Source: HGM11412 sp045536025
Lineage (GTDB): Bacteria; Bacillota; Clostridia; Christensenellales; Borkfalkiaceae
Direction of reading: 5' to 3'
Assembly (NCBI GenBank): GCA_045536025.1
Contig: JAZSMT010000017.1
Span: 1-51,098 of the forward strand
Length of the DNA: 51,098 bases
Of this stretch, positions 1 through 7,157 are shown piece by piece (positions within the stretch are counted from its first letter, which is position 1; each line of letters starts with the position of its first letter). A model generated the notes under the pieces. The model saw nothing but the letters and a program-made list of their open reading frames with translations, ran no database searches and had not been told where the DNA came from. Made by a program: the position numbers and the translations under genes.

Positions 1-20
1 CCTGACCTTTGGTTCCGTAG
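1..20 (-). other. Displaced 3'-half fragment of tRNA-Arg (probable att repeat)
   Basis: These 20 bases are identical to 6279-6298, which is the anticodon-loop to T-arm part of the intact tRNA-Arg on the same strand. The 5' half of a tRNA does not follow (from base 21 the sequence is unrelated), so this is a fragment, and it may extend off the left end of the window. A displaced 3' tRNA piece opposite an intact tRNA is the classic scar of an integrative element. Because the window starts here, the full length of the repeat cannot be seen. Confidence 0.6.
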
Positions 21-48
21 GGGCTTCAAAACTTTGTTTTTTAAGCCC
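21..48. repeat. Hairpin abutting the tRNA-Arg fragment
   Basis: GGGCTT (21-26) and AAGCCC (43-48) form an inverted repeat, extended by CAAAAC against GTTTTT inside it. It touches the end of the tRNA fragment. It could be part of an attachment arm or a terminator; the sequence does not decide. Confidence 0.4.
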
Positions 49-167
49 TTGGGTTAGAACAAATCCGTTTATTTCTATCATTAATTATATATATTGTTTA
101 TAGAAGTGCTTTTTGCGGTTATATATATAAACAAACGTTGAATATTTTAACCGCAATCTATATGAAA

Positions 168-196
168 TTGACATAGACATAAGTTTGCGCTATAGT
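168..196 (+). promoter_or_regulatory. Promoter of the two-component operon
   Basis: TTGACA (168-173), a 17-bp spacer and TATAGT (191-196) make a near-consensus housekeeping promoter 30 bases before the response-regulator start, which has an AAGGAG ribosome binding site. Upstream, TGCGGTTA (114-121) and TAACCGCA (148-155) form an 8-bp inverted repeat that could be an operator or an upstream terminator. Confidence 0.75.
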
Positions 197-225
197 ATAA
201 ATAACAAATACAAGGAGATTTTCTG

Positions 226-897
226 ATGTTTAAGATTTTGATAGCAGAAGACGACAACGAGCTTCGTTTAATGTTCCAACGTTTTTTAACAAGAAACGGT
301 TTTTCCGTAACGACGGTTACAAACGGTAAAGAAGCGCTTGACGTTTTATCCAAAGACTTTTTCGATTTGATTGTTTCCGATATAATGATGCCCGTTCTCG
401 ACGGCTATGAGCTTGTTCGCTCTTTGCGTGATAGTGGCGATAATACTCCCGTTTTAATGATTACGGCAAAAAACACATACGAAGATATGCGCCTTGGTTT
501 CCTTTCGGGTACGGATGATTATATGGTAAAGCCCGTAAACGTAAACGAAATGCTACTGCGTATCAACGCACTTCTTCGCAGGGCGCAAATGGCAAATGAT
601 AAAAGCCAAACGATTGGAAACACTACGCTTGAATTTGAAACGTTTACGGTTATTACGGATGGAGAACAAATTATACTTCCACAGAAAGAATTTATGCTTT
701 TATATAAAATGGTTTCTTATCCGGGGAAACTCTTTACCCGTCAACAACTGATGGACGATATTTGGGGATATAATACGGACAGCGACGTTCACACTTTGGA
801 CGTGCATATTGGTTCTTTGCGTAATAAATTCCGCGATAACCCCGATTTTGAAATCGTAACGATGCGAGGCGTCGGATTTAAGGTGGTAAAAAAATGA
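226..897 (+). CDS. OmpR/PhoB-family response regulator
   Basis: A 223-residue two-domain response regulator acting as a cytoplasmic DNA-binding protein. The receiver domain (about 1-115) has the acidic pair at D9/D10, the phospho-acceptor Asp at D52 (in SDIMMP), and the conserved Thr and Lys further on (MITAK, MVKP). The C-terminal winged helix (about 128-222) has the usual ending HIGSLRNKF...RGVGFKV. The start has an AAGGAG site eight bases upstream. Its TGA stop overlaps the ATG of the histidine kinase (ATGA, 894-897), so the two are translationally coupled. Target genes are unknown; the lipid-type genes that follow are candidates. Confidence 0.93.
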   Translation: MFKILIAEDDNELRLMFQRFLTRNGFSVTTVTNGKEALDVLSKDFFDLIVSDIMMPVLDGYELVRSLRDSGDNTPVLMITAKNTYEDMRLGFLSGTDDYMVKPVNVNEMLLRINALLRRAQMANDKSQTIGNTTLEFETFTVITDGEQIILPQKEFMLLYKMVSYPGKLFTRQQLMDDIWGYNTDSDVHTLDVHIGSLRNKFRDNPDFEIVTMRGVGFKVVKK

Positions 898-1940
898 GTA
901 TGATAAAACCGTCTAAATGGAAAAAGAGAAAACTTCGGAGTTTCCATTTTTATTTCATTTTATTTGTAAATCTCGTTTTAGTAAGCTCAATAGCGCTTGC
1001 ATCGTGGGCATCTCCACCAATAGTAGAATGGTTATCCCAATGGTTTAGCCTTCCTGCTTTTGTGATGGTTATTATTTTGAGTTTGGTCATCGGGATAATA
1101 TTATCGCTATTCGTTGGTAAAATGATTTTGTCGCCTATAAAGAAAATTCGTGATTCTATGACCGAAGTATCTGAAGGCAATCTCGATATTGCCGTAACAG
1201 AAGAGAGCCGTTTGGATGAAATAAAAGATATTAACCACGCTTTTAATATAATGGTTAAAGAATTACGTTCGACGGAAACAATACAATCCGATTTCATTTC
1301 CAACGTTTCCCACGAGTTCAAAACGCCACTTGCCGCCATAGAAGGCTACACCACTATGCTACAAGCCGAAGACTTAACCGAAGATGAACGAAAAGAATAT
1401 ACGGACAAAATCTTGTTTAACACGTATCGAATGAGCGAGCTTGTGCAAAACATTCTCTTGCTTTCTAAACTTGATAATCAAGGAATAGAGCGAAGAAAAG
1501 AAGAATTTTCTCTTGACGAGCAAATCAGACAAGAGATTTTAGCGACGGAAACGAAATGGCAAGAAAAGAACATTGACTTTGATATTGATTTAGATATCGT
1601 TCGTTTTTACGGCAACAGTAGTTTAATTTCTCACGTATGGAGCAATTTACTTGGCAATGCCATTAAGTTCAGCCCTAACGGCGGGAAAATCACAATGACG
1701 TTAAAACAAAACGGCAATGAATGTATCTTTTCTATATCCGACGAAGGCGAAGGTATTAAAGAAGACGCAAAAAAATATATTTTCAATAAGTTTTATCAAT
1801 CGGACACTTCGCATAAGCAAGAAGGAAACGGTTTAGGGCTTGCGCTCGTAAAGAAAATCGTTGACATTTACGGTGGCGAAGTTAGTGTGCGCAACTTGGA
1901 AACCAAAGGCTGTGAATTTACAGTGCGGTTGCCTTTATAA
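894..1940 (+). CDS. Sensor histidine kinase (HAMP, HisKA, HATPase)
   Basis: A 348-residue membrane histidine kinase, partner of the overlapping regulator. Two hydrophobic segments (about 18-38 and 53-76) leave only about 15 residues outside, so it lacks a sizeable external sensor domain. A HAMP linker (about 73-125) is followed by the phospho-acceptor motif SHEFKTP with His140, then the ATP-binding domain with an N-box (WSNLLGNAIKF), a G1 box (DEGEGI) and a G2 box (GNGLGLAL). The short extracellular loop is typical of kinases that sense membrane stress or work with an accessory transporter, but the signal cannot be read from the sequence. Confidence 0.92.
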   Translation: MSMIKPSKWKKRKLRSFHFYFILFVNLVLVSSIALASWASPPIVEWLSQWFSLPAFVMVIILSLVIGIILSLFVGKMILSPIKKIRDSMTEVSEGNLDIAVTEESRLDEIKDINHAFNIMVKELRSTETIQSDFISNVSHEFKTPLAAIEGYTTMLQAEDLTEDERKEYTDKILFNTYRMSELVQNILLLSKLDNQGIERRKEEFSLDEQIRQEILATETKWQEKNIDFDIDLDIVRFYGNSSLISHVWSNLLGNAIKFSPNGGKITMTLKQNGNECIFSISDEGEGIKEDAKKYIFNKFYQSDTSHKQEGNGLGLALVKKIVDIYGGEVSVRNLETKGCEFTVRLPL

Positions 1941-1953
1941 CTGAATAATGATA

Positions 1954-1990
1954 AATAGCGTGTTATCTTAACGGATAGCACGTTATTTTT
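1954..1990 (+). terminator. Terminator after the two-component operon
   Basis: An imperfect stem of about 14 bp (AATAGCGTGTTATC against GATAGCACGTTATT) with a short loop is followed by a run of T, 13 bases after the kinase stop. The stretch from here to 2175 is AT-rich and shows no gene; a TATAAT lies near 2057 but without a properly spaced -35 box. Confidence 0.7.
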
Positions 1991-2175
1991 TGTCGAAAAA
2001 ATGAAAATTCAAGTAGAATTGAATATTTCTTGACGAAAACTTGAAACTTTGTATTTTATAATTTTTCTACAATCCTATTTATTGTGGCAAAAAATTATTA
2101 TACATGGAGCTTTTTAGGAAAAAAATTTTTGGTGATTTTTACGACCGCTTTTTCTGCTTATAGGAGATTAGATTT

Positions 2176-3066
2176 ATGAAGTACATAGCACTATATAATC
2201 CCCATTCTGATAATGAAAATGGAAAAGATAACGCTATATTTATGGACATAGTTTTAGAATTTTATAAGTTTGAACTTATAGATATAACGGCCATAGAAAA
2301 TTATAAAGAGTTTTTCAATCAACTTCCGCAAGAAACAAAGGTCGTTATTTGTGGTGGCGATGGAACGTTAAATAGGTTTATCAATGAAACCTGCCACTTT
2401 ATAATTAAACAGCCACTATATTATTGGCCGTGCGGTAGCGTAAACGATTTTGCTCGTGACCTTGGTTTTAATAATGAATTAATACCGCTTAATGAATATA
2501 TAAAAAATTTGCCTGTTGTGTACGTAAATAATAAAGAATATCGCTTTATAAACGGTGTAGGTTTCGGTATTGACGGTTATTGTTGTGAAATCGGCGATAA
2601 AATGCGAGAAGAAAAGCCGAAAGAGCAAATAAACTATACGGCTATTGCTGTGAAAGGATTACTTTTTCATTACAAGCCGACAAAAGCAACCGTTATCGTT
2701 GACGGTAAAAAAAGTGAATATATAAAAGTGTGGATTGCGCCTACTATGTATGGAAAATATTATGGTGGTGGAATGATGCCTGCGCCAAAGCAAAGTCGTA
2801 GAAACGTTTGTGGACAAATTTCAGTTATGATTTTTCACGGATGCGGAAAACTAAAAACTTTTTCCATTTTTCCTTCTCTTTTCAAAGGGGAACACGTCAA
2901 GAAAAAGAAACACGTCGAAATTTTGTCAGGACATAGCATTACCGTGAAATTTGACCAAGCTCGTAGCGTTCAAATTGACGGAGAAACGATAAAAGGCGTA
3001 AAAGAATACACCGTAAAAAGCGCATTTGCGGTGGCAAATGAAAAACGCCAAAAACGTATTGGATAA
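2176..3066 (+). CDS. Diacylglycerol/lipid kinase family protein
   Basis: A 296-residue protein of the diacylglycerol kinase catalytic family (LCB5/DgkB/YegS type), which phosphorylates lipid alcohols such as diacylglycerol with ATP at the inner face of the membrane. Visible marks are an N-terminal strand with NPHS in place of the usual NP.SG, the nucleotide-binding motif GGDGTLNRF near residues 59-67, and GSVNDFARDLG, the family's G-T-x-N-D motif with Ser for Thr. The C-terminal beta domain ends with QIDGE, as in the family. Start is ATG with TAGGAG upstream. The next gene, now broken, begins like a CDP-alcohol phosphatidyltransferase, which suggests this block once handled phospholipid head groups. 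Confidence 0.85.
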   Translation: MKYIALYNPHSDNENGKDNAIFMDIVLEFYKFELIDITAIENYKEFFNQLPQETKVVICGGDGTLNRFINETCHFIIKQPLYYWPCGSVNDFARDLGFNNELIPLNEYIKNLPVVYVNNKEYRFINGVGFGIDGYCCEIGDKMREEKPKEQINYTAIAVKGLLFHYKPTKATVIVDGKKSEYIKVWIAPTMYGKYYGGGMMPAPKQSRRNVCGQISVMIFHGCGKLKTFSIFPSLFKGEHVKKKKHVEILSGHSITVKFDQARSVQIDGETIKGVKEYTVKSAFAVANEKRQKRIG

Positions 3067-3074
3067 GGAGTGTT

Positions 3075-3502
3075 ATGGAAAATAAAGTGGAAACAAAAAG
3101 TCAACTTTTAACAATTCCAAATCTAATAAGTCTATTTAGAGTAATACTTATTCCGTTTATCGTTTGGTCTTATTTTGCATTAAAGCAGCCTTACGTAGAT
3201 TGTCTAATTTATCTCATTGTTATTACTATAACAATATTTCTTATAGGTCGGTTTTCCCGCGTCGTTGGATTTTTGAAAGCAAATTCCCTTTCCGTTCTTA
3301 CAACATAGAAAAAGACGGCAAGATATATGAAAAAATCGGAATCCGCAAATGGAAAACCATTTGGTCGGAAGTAATTGATATCATGGCTTGGGTGTTTTTA
3401 TGGGAAGCGGTTGATATTAAATTTTTCAAAACAAGAGAATTAAAACTAAGGCAAAAACGATATTCGGCGTTTATAGATATAAAAATAGAATACGTTAAAT
3501 AA
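3075..3502 (+). pseudogene. Chimeric relic: CDP-alcohol phosphatidyltransferase head joined to other gene fragments
   Basis: The first about 57 codons (frame of 3075) read as the N-terminus of a CDP-alcohol phosphatidyltransferase (LLTIPNLISLFRVILIP and a first membrane helix). The family's catalytic D-G-x2-A-R motif is absent. At about 3246 the recognisable sequence jumps to another frame and reads KFPFRSYNIEKDGKIYEKIG, like the C-terminal part of CrtO-type glycosyl-diaponeurosporenoate acyltransferases. After about 3360 it becomes a different tail (AWVFLWEAVDIKFFKTREL), which I associate from memory with an uncharacterised membrane family. No intact product is possible from either frame (77 and at most 112 residues). 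The best reading is a scar of one or more deletions that fused two or three neighbouring genes. Family names for the second and third parts are less certain than for the first. Confidence 0.65.
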
Positions 3503-3523
3503 AGAACAAAAGGAGAAAGATTT

Positions 3524-4393
3524 ATGTACCAATTATTTACAGATACCGATACGGATATTACCCCTGAAATTGCAAAAGAATACGGCTACAAGCTCATCAG
3601 TATGCCGTACACCTTAAAAGGCGAAGACGTATATCCTTACGTGGATTTTGAAGAATTTGATTATAAAACGTATTACAACGTTCTTCGTAGTGGCGAACTT
3701 CCAAAAACGTTTGCGCTATCGCCCCAAAAATATATTGAATATTTTGAATCCACGCTAAAAGAAGGCAAGGATATTTTATACGTCCATTTTTCGGCGGCTA
3801 TGAGCGGAACTTTTAACGCAATGAACCTTGCTTGGCAAGAATTAAAAGAAAAATATCCAGAACGCAAATTATGCACTATTGACACCAAAGGCGTAAGTAT
3901 ATGCTGTTACAATATCGCAATGGAAATTGCCGAAATGGCGAAAAACGGGGCTACTATGGACGAGATTACTGCTTGGGCAAACAAGGAAGTCGATAAATTT
4001 GCCGTATATTTTTATGCGGACGATTTGAAGTTTTTTGCCCGTAGCGGTCGTGTTAGCAATCTTTCCGCTACGTTTGGCGGTATGCTTGGTATTCGTCCGA
4101 TTATCAACATCAATTCGGACGGAATTATGAACTCGATTGCAAAAGCAAAGGGCAGGCGCGGAGCATTAAAAGCCGTGTTGAAATACGTAGATACTCTGCA
4201 AGAAAATATAAAAGATCACCGCGTGGTTATAGGACACGCAGACGCATACGATTTGGCGTTAGAATTGCAGGAAAAATTAAAAGAAAGATACGGCTCGGAT
4301 TTGCAAACGGAAATTATGGTCGTCAATCCTACGATTGGTGGACATTGCGGACCTGATACGGTTGGCGTTTGTTTCCACGCGATACATAGATAA
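3524..4393 (+). CDS. DegV family fatty-acid-binding protein
   Basis: A 289-residue DegV protein (FakB type), which binds a fatty acid so that a FakA kinase can phosphorylate it for phospholipid synthesis. Visible features are the N-terminal DTDTDITPE strand (the family usually has DS.sD), the PKT-like stretch with Ser (ELPKTFALSP, about 60-69), the fatty-acid head-group segment (HFSAAMSGTFNAM), and the C-terminal VNPTIGGHCGPDTVGV, matching the family's G..i..H.GPG. It has an AAGGAG binding site. Its position beside a lipid-kinase gene agrees with a role in lipid supply. The partner kinase is not in the window. Confidence 0.9.
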   Translation: MYQLFTDTDTDITPEIAKEYGYKLISMPYTLKGEDVYPYVDFEEFDYKTYYNVLRSGELPKTFALSPQKYIEYFESTLKEGKDILYVHFSAAMSGTFNAMNLAWQELKEKYPERKLCTIDTKGVSICCYNIAMEIAEMAKNGATMDEITAWANKEVDKFAVYFYADDLKFFARSGRVSNLSATFGGMLGIRPIININSDGIMNSIAKAKGRRGALKAVLKYVDTLQENIKDHRVVIGHADAYDLALELQEKLKERYGSDLQTEIMVVNPTIGGHCGPDTVGVCFHAIHR

Positions 4394-4413
4394 TTTACGA
4401 AAGGAAAAAGGTT

Positions 4414-5535
4414 ATGGTTGAGATTAAAGAAGTAAAGTCAAAAAAAGATATAAAAGAGTTTATCAATTTTCCTTTGCGCCTTTATAAAGGAAATCCCTAT
4501 TTCGTACCACCCCTCTATGCGGATGAAAAAGCACTTTTCAAGAAAGAAACCGTATATTCCGAGCAAGCGGAATCGGTATTTTACATAGCAAAAAAAGACG
4601 GAAAAACCGTTGGGCGTATACAAGGCATTTTACAGCGCGTTGCAAATGAAAAATGGAATCAAAAGCGTGTGCGCTTTACTCGTTTTGATTGTATCGACCA
4701 CCAAGAAGTAGCAAACGAACTGTTCTATGCCATTGAAAAATGGGCAAGCGTAAAAGGTATGAACGAAGTTGTCGGTCCGCTTGGGTATTCCGATTTGGAT
4801 AGAGAAGGTTTGCTTATAGAAGGTTTCGACCAACTTTCTACCTTTGAAGAACAATATAATTATCCCTATTATGCGACCTTGCTTGAAAACTACGGTTATC
4901 AAAAGGAAGTCGATTGGGTGGAATATAAACTTTATGCGCCTGAACAAATCGACGAGCGTATCGAACGCCTTTCTTCTCGTATGATGGAAAAGTACGGTTT
5001 AAGGCTTGGAATAGCAAAAAACTCAAGAGAATTCGTTAATAAATGGGGAAACGAATTTTTCGACGTTTTAGACGAAACGTACGAGGCGATTTATCAGTCA
5101 GTTCCGTTTACGCCTAAAATGAAGAAAAATTTGATAGATAATTTCAAACTAATTTTGAACGTAAAGTATGCTACCGTAATTTTAGATAAAAACGACAAGA
5201 TAGTTGGGTTTGGTATAGCGTTCCCTTCTATTGGTAAAGCCCTTCAAAAAAGCGGCGGTAGATTAACCCCTGCGACAATCGTTAGGACGTTAAAAGCAAT
5301 TAGAAAACCAAAAGTGATAGACTTGGCTTTGATTGGGGTTATTCCCGAATATAGAAGCAAAGCGATTGCAACGTCTATCATAAGTGAAATGATAAAAATG
5401 CTTACGGACGGCGGTATTGAATACGCTGAAACTAATCTAAATTTGGAAACGAACGCAAATATTCAAAATCAATGGAAATCATTTAAGAGTGTTCAACATA
5501 AGCGTAGAAGAAGCTACGTGAAAAAAGTACGATAA
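4414..5535 (+). CDS. GNAT-like N-acetyltransferase family protein
   Basis: A 373-residue protein found widely in Clostridia and Bacteroidetes and usually annotated as GNAT-like. It has two halves of GNAT appearance: residues about 1-130, with IAKKDGKTVGRIQGIL, and residues about 240-350, with a central strand, then LIGVIPEYRSKAIATSIISEMI, which resembles the acetyl-CoA pyrophosphate-binding loop (Q/R-x-x-G-x-G/A) with the glycine replaced by S-K-A. The substrate is unknown. The family is often near lipid and carotenoid-type genes, consistent with the CrtO-like fragment upstream. AAAGGAAAAAGG precedes the ATG. Confidence 0.65.
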   Translation: MVEIKEVKSKKDIKEFINFPLRLYKGNPYFVPPLYADEKALFKKETVYSEQAESVFYIAKKDGKTVGRIQGILQRVANEKWNQKRVRFTRFDCIDHQEVANELFYAIEKWASVKGMNEVVGPLGYSDLDREGLLIEGFDQLSTFEEQYNYPYYATLLENYGYQKEVDWVEYKLYAPEQIDERIERLSSRMMEKYGLRLGIAKNSREFVNKWGNEFFDVLDETYEAIYQSVPFTPKMKKNLIDNFKLILNVKYATVILDKNDKIVGFGIAFPSIGKALQKSGGRLTPATIVRTLKAIRKPKVIDLALIGVIPEYRSKAIATSIISEMIKMLTDGGIEYAETNLNLETNANIQNQWKSFKSVQHKRRRSYVKKVR

Positions 5536-5581
5536 GGATATAAAAATCAAGCAAAAAATTATATTAAAACATGGCAAAATA

Positions 5582-6022
5582 ATGAAAATCTTTATTTTCT
5601 TTTTGCTATCAACGTTATTTCTCCTATAAATGGCTGGTTGCGGGAAAAATAATCTTGCTATTGAAAATTACTAATGGAGTTTACGCTATGCTTACCAAGT
5701 AGAAGGTAATCAAATAAACGTGATTGCAACAGACAAATATGATACGGTTCATCCTAATGCAAGCATAGTAGAAGTTACGTTAAAAGCAGAAAATGGTAAA
5801 ATAACGATTGTAGATAAAACAAATAGTAAGACCTATGCAGGTACTTACACGTTGGAGAATACAAATCCAAAAGAGAAAAATTACAAGGTGCTAATTAACG
5901 GACGGGATGGTTATGCGACTGTGGCTATGACAACCTATGCTGATGATAGTGAAGAACCTACTTTACCTATCAATCTGGGCGAATATTCTTTATACTTTTA
6001 CTCCGAAAAATTAAATAAATAG
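5582..6022 (+). pseudogene. Small lipoprotein gene with two in-frame stops
   Basis: From the ATG at 5582 one frame encodes a lipoprotein signal peptide (MKIFIFFLLSTLFLL), a TAA at 5627-5629, then MAGCGKNN (a lipobox with Cys at 5639-5641), a second TAA at 5672-5674, and then an open frame to 6022. The mature part has repeated beta-like segments (VEVTLKAENGKITIVDK, TYAGTYTLEN). The downstream ORF that looks complete from a GTG at 5720 is only the tail of this gene. Two separate stops in one frame make a sequencing slip unlikely, so I call it a pseudogene. The intact form would have been a secreted, membrane-anchored protein of about 146 residues. No family recognised. Confidence 0.75.
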
Positions 6023-6039
6023 ACGAAAGGAGAATAAAA

Positions 6040-6153
6040 AAGACAAACAAAACAAAAAACGAACAAGGTTTTGAAGTCAAGCCAACGAAATTCTTTTGGG
6101 TGTATTGGGTGCTTGTAGCGTGCTGTCTTGCGCTCGGCATCTTCCATTTATAA
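6040..6153 (+). pseudogene. Small single-helix membrane protein with lost start codon
   Basis: An open frame of 38 codons encodes a lysine-rich N-terminus, then one strongly hydrophobic segment (FFWVYWVLVACCLALGIF). A good ribosome binding site (AAAGGAG, 6026-6032) is followed at normal distance by AAG (6040-6042) where ATG would be expected; an ATA at 6034 is only one base from the site. The simplest view is an ATG to AAG mutation that silenced a small membrane protein. It could also be rescued by a non-standard start; that is unproven. Confidence 0.5.
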
Positions 6154-6213
6154 ACGAATCATTCTTCCGCTACGTGGTTTTATCGAACGGCGCACGAATT
6201 TTTGACGTTCAAA

Positions 6214-6251
6214 GCAAAAAAACAACCCAAAACGTAGTGTTTTGGGTTGTT
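6214..6251 (-). terminator. Terminator of tRNA-Arg
   Basis: On the minus strand, a 13-bp perfect stem (AACAACCCAAAAC against its complement at 6221-6233 and 6239-6251) with a five-base loop is followed by seven T, directly after the tRNA CCA. Confidence 0.85.
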
Positions 6252-6253
6252 TT

Positions 6254-6330
6254 TGGCGCGCCGTAAGAGATTCGAACTCCTGACCTTTGGTTCCGTAGAC
6301 CAACGCTCTATCCAGCTGAGCTAACGGCGC
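6254..6330 (-). tRNA. tRNA-Arg (anticodon ACG)
   Basis: A full cloverleaf on the minus strand: acceptor stem GCGCCGT against ACGGCGC, D-arm with AGCTCAGCTGGATAGAGC, anticodon stem TTGGT/ACCAA with loop CTACGGA (anticodon ACG, read as ICG), T-arm with TTCGAAT, discriminator G and an encoded CCA. Part of its 3' half is repeated at 1-20, so this gene is the likely attachment site of the island to its left. Confidence 0.95.
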
Positions 6331-6350
6331 AAAATTATTAAAGCCTAATA

Positions 6351-6379
6351 ATTATATAATAGGATAAAAGTTTTGTCAA
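6351..6379 (-). promoter_or_regulatory. Consensus promoter of tRNA-Arg
   Basis: Read on the minus strand: TTGACA (6379-6374), exactly 17 bp, TATAAT (6356-6351). A perfect consensus, as expected for a strongly expressed tRNA. Confidence 0.9.
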
Positions 6380-6431
6380 ACAAAATATATCCGTTTATGC
6401 GTTAAATTTTGCGTTTTCTATTTACAAAACT

Positions 6432-6460
6432 TTGCTTTCGTGTTACCATACTTATATAAA
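6432..6460 (+). promoter_or_regulatory. Promoter of the Crp/Fnr regulator gene
   Basis: TTGCTT (6432-6437), 17 bp, TATAAA (6455-6460), 29 bases before the chosen ATG. It overlaps the longest possible frame (TTG at 6432), which argues that the protein starts downstream. Confidence 0.6.
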
Positions 6461-6488
6461 TTGTTGCAAAAACCACAAAGGGTGGGGT

Positions 6489-7148
6489 ATGAAGTATATA
6501 AATTGTCCTTTATTTTCAAACATACGTGAAACCGAGCTAAAAAAGCTGTATACTTGTTTGCGTGCTAAAGAGGTTAAGTTCGAGCAAAACGCTGAAATTT
6601 GTTCATACGATAGTCAAAAGGGAGTTTTAGGCGTCGTTACGCAAGGTGAGGTTATCATTAAAAAAATCGACCTAAACGGCAACTCTACTATACTTGACCA
6701 TATTCAAAAAAACGGAGTTTTCTCGGATATTTTTGCATTTACCGCAACGGAGGCTAACTTTATAGGCGCATACGCTGGCGAGCCTACTACGGTAATATTT
6801 TTTGATTATCCTTCAGTTTTTAAGCGTTGCCAAAAGGCTTGTGAATATCACTCTACTTTCGTTGAAAACCTACTCAAAATCGTGATAGATAAGTCTAAAA
6901 CCCTTTCGCAAAGGGTGGAAATACTTTCTAATAAAACCATACGTGAAAAAATTTTATCGTATGCGAGTATCGTTGTTAATCAAGCGGGGAGTTTGACGTT
7001 TACTCTTCCTATGTCGCTAACAAGCTTTGCTGAGTATTTGTGCGTTGACCGTTCGGCAATGATGCGCGAGCTTAAAAAACTTTCTGAGCAGGGAATTATA
7101 AAAACTAATAAACGCACCTTTACCGTTCTTGATAAAAAGTATATTTAA
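6489..7148 (+). CDS. Crp/Fnr-family transcriptional regulator
   Basis: About 219 residues from the ATG at 6489, which has GGGTGGGG just upstream. The frame stays open to a TTG at 6432, but that lies in the promoter. The N-terminal part (about 15-120) is a cyclic-nucleotide-binding-like beta barrel (GVVTQGEVIIKKIDLNGNSTILDHI). A long helix follows, then a Crp-type helix-turn-helix (about 165-210: LTSFAEYLCVDRSAMMRELKKLSEQGII). The cysteine pattern of FNR iron-sulfur proteins is not present, so ligand and target are unknown. The VanW gene starts 10 bases after the stop. Confidence 0.88.
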   Translation: MKYINCPLFSNIRETELKKLYTCLRAKEVKFEQNAEICSYDSQKGVLGVVTQGEVIIKKIDLNGNSTILDHIQKNGVFSDIFAFTATEANFIGAYAGEPTTVIFFDYPSVFKRCQKACEYHSTFVENLLKIVIDKSKTLSQRVEILSNKTIREKILSYASIVVNQAGSLTFTLPMSLTSFAEYLCVDRSAMMRELKKLSEQGIIKTNKRTFTVLDKKYI

Positions 7149-7157
7149 CCTCATATC

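Noticed and set aside
1..48. A complete second tRNA-Arg at the left end
   Set aside because: The sequence stops matching after the anticodon-loop bases; no 5' half follows.
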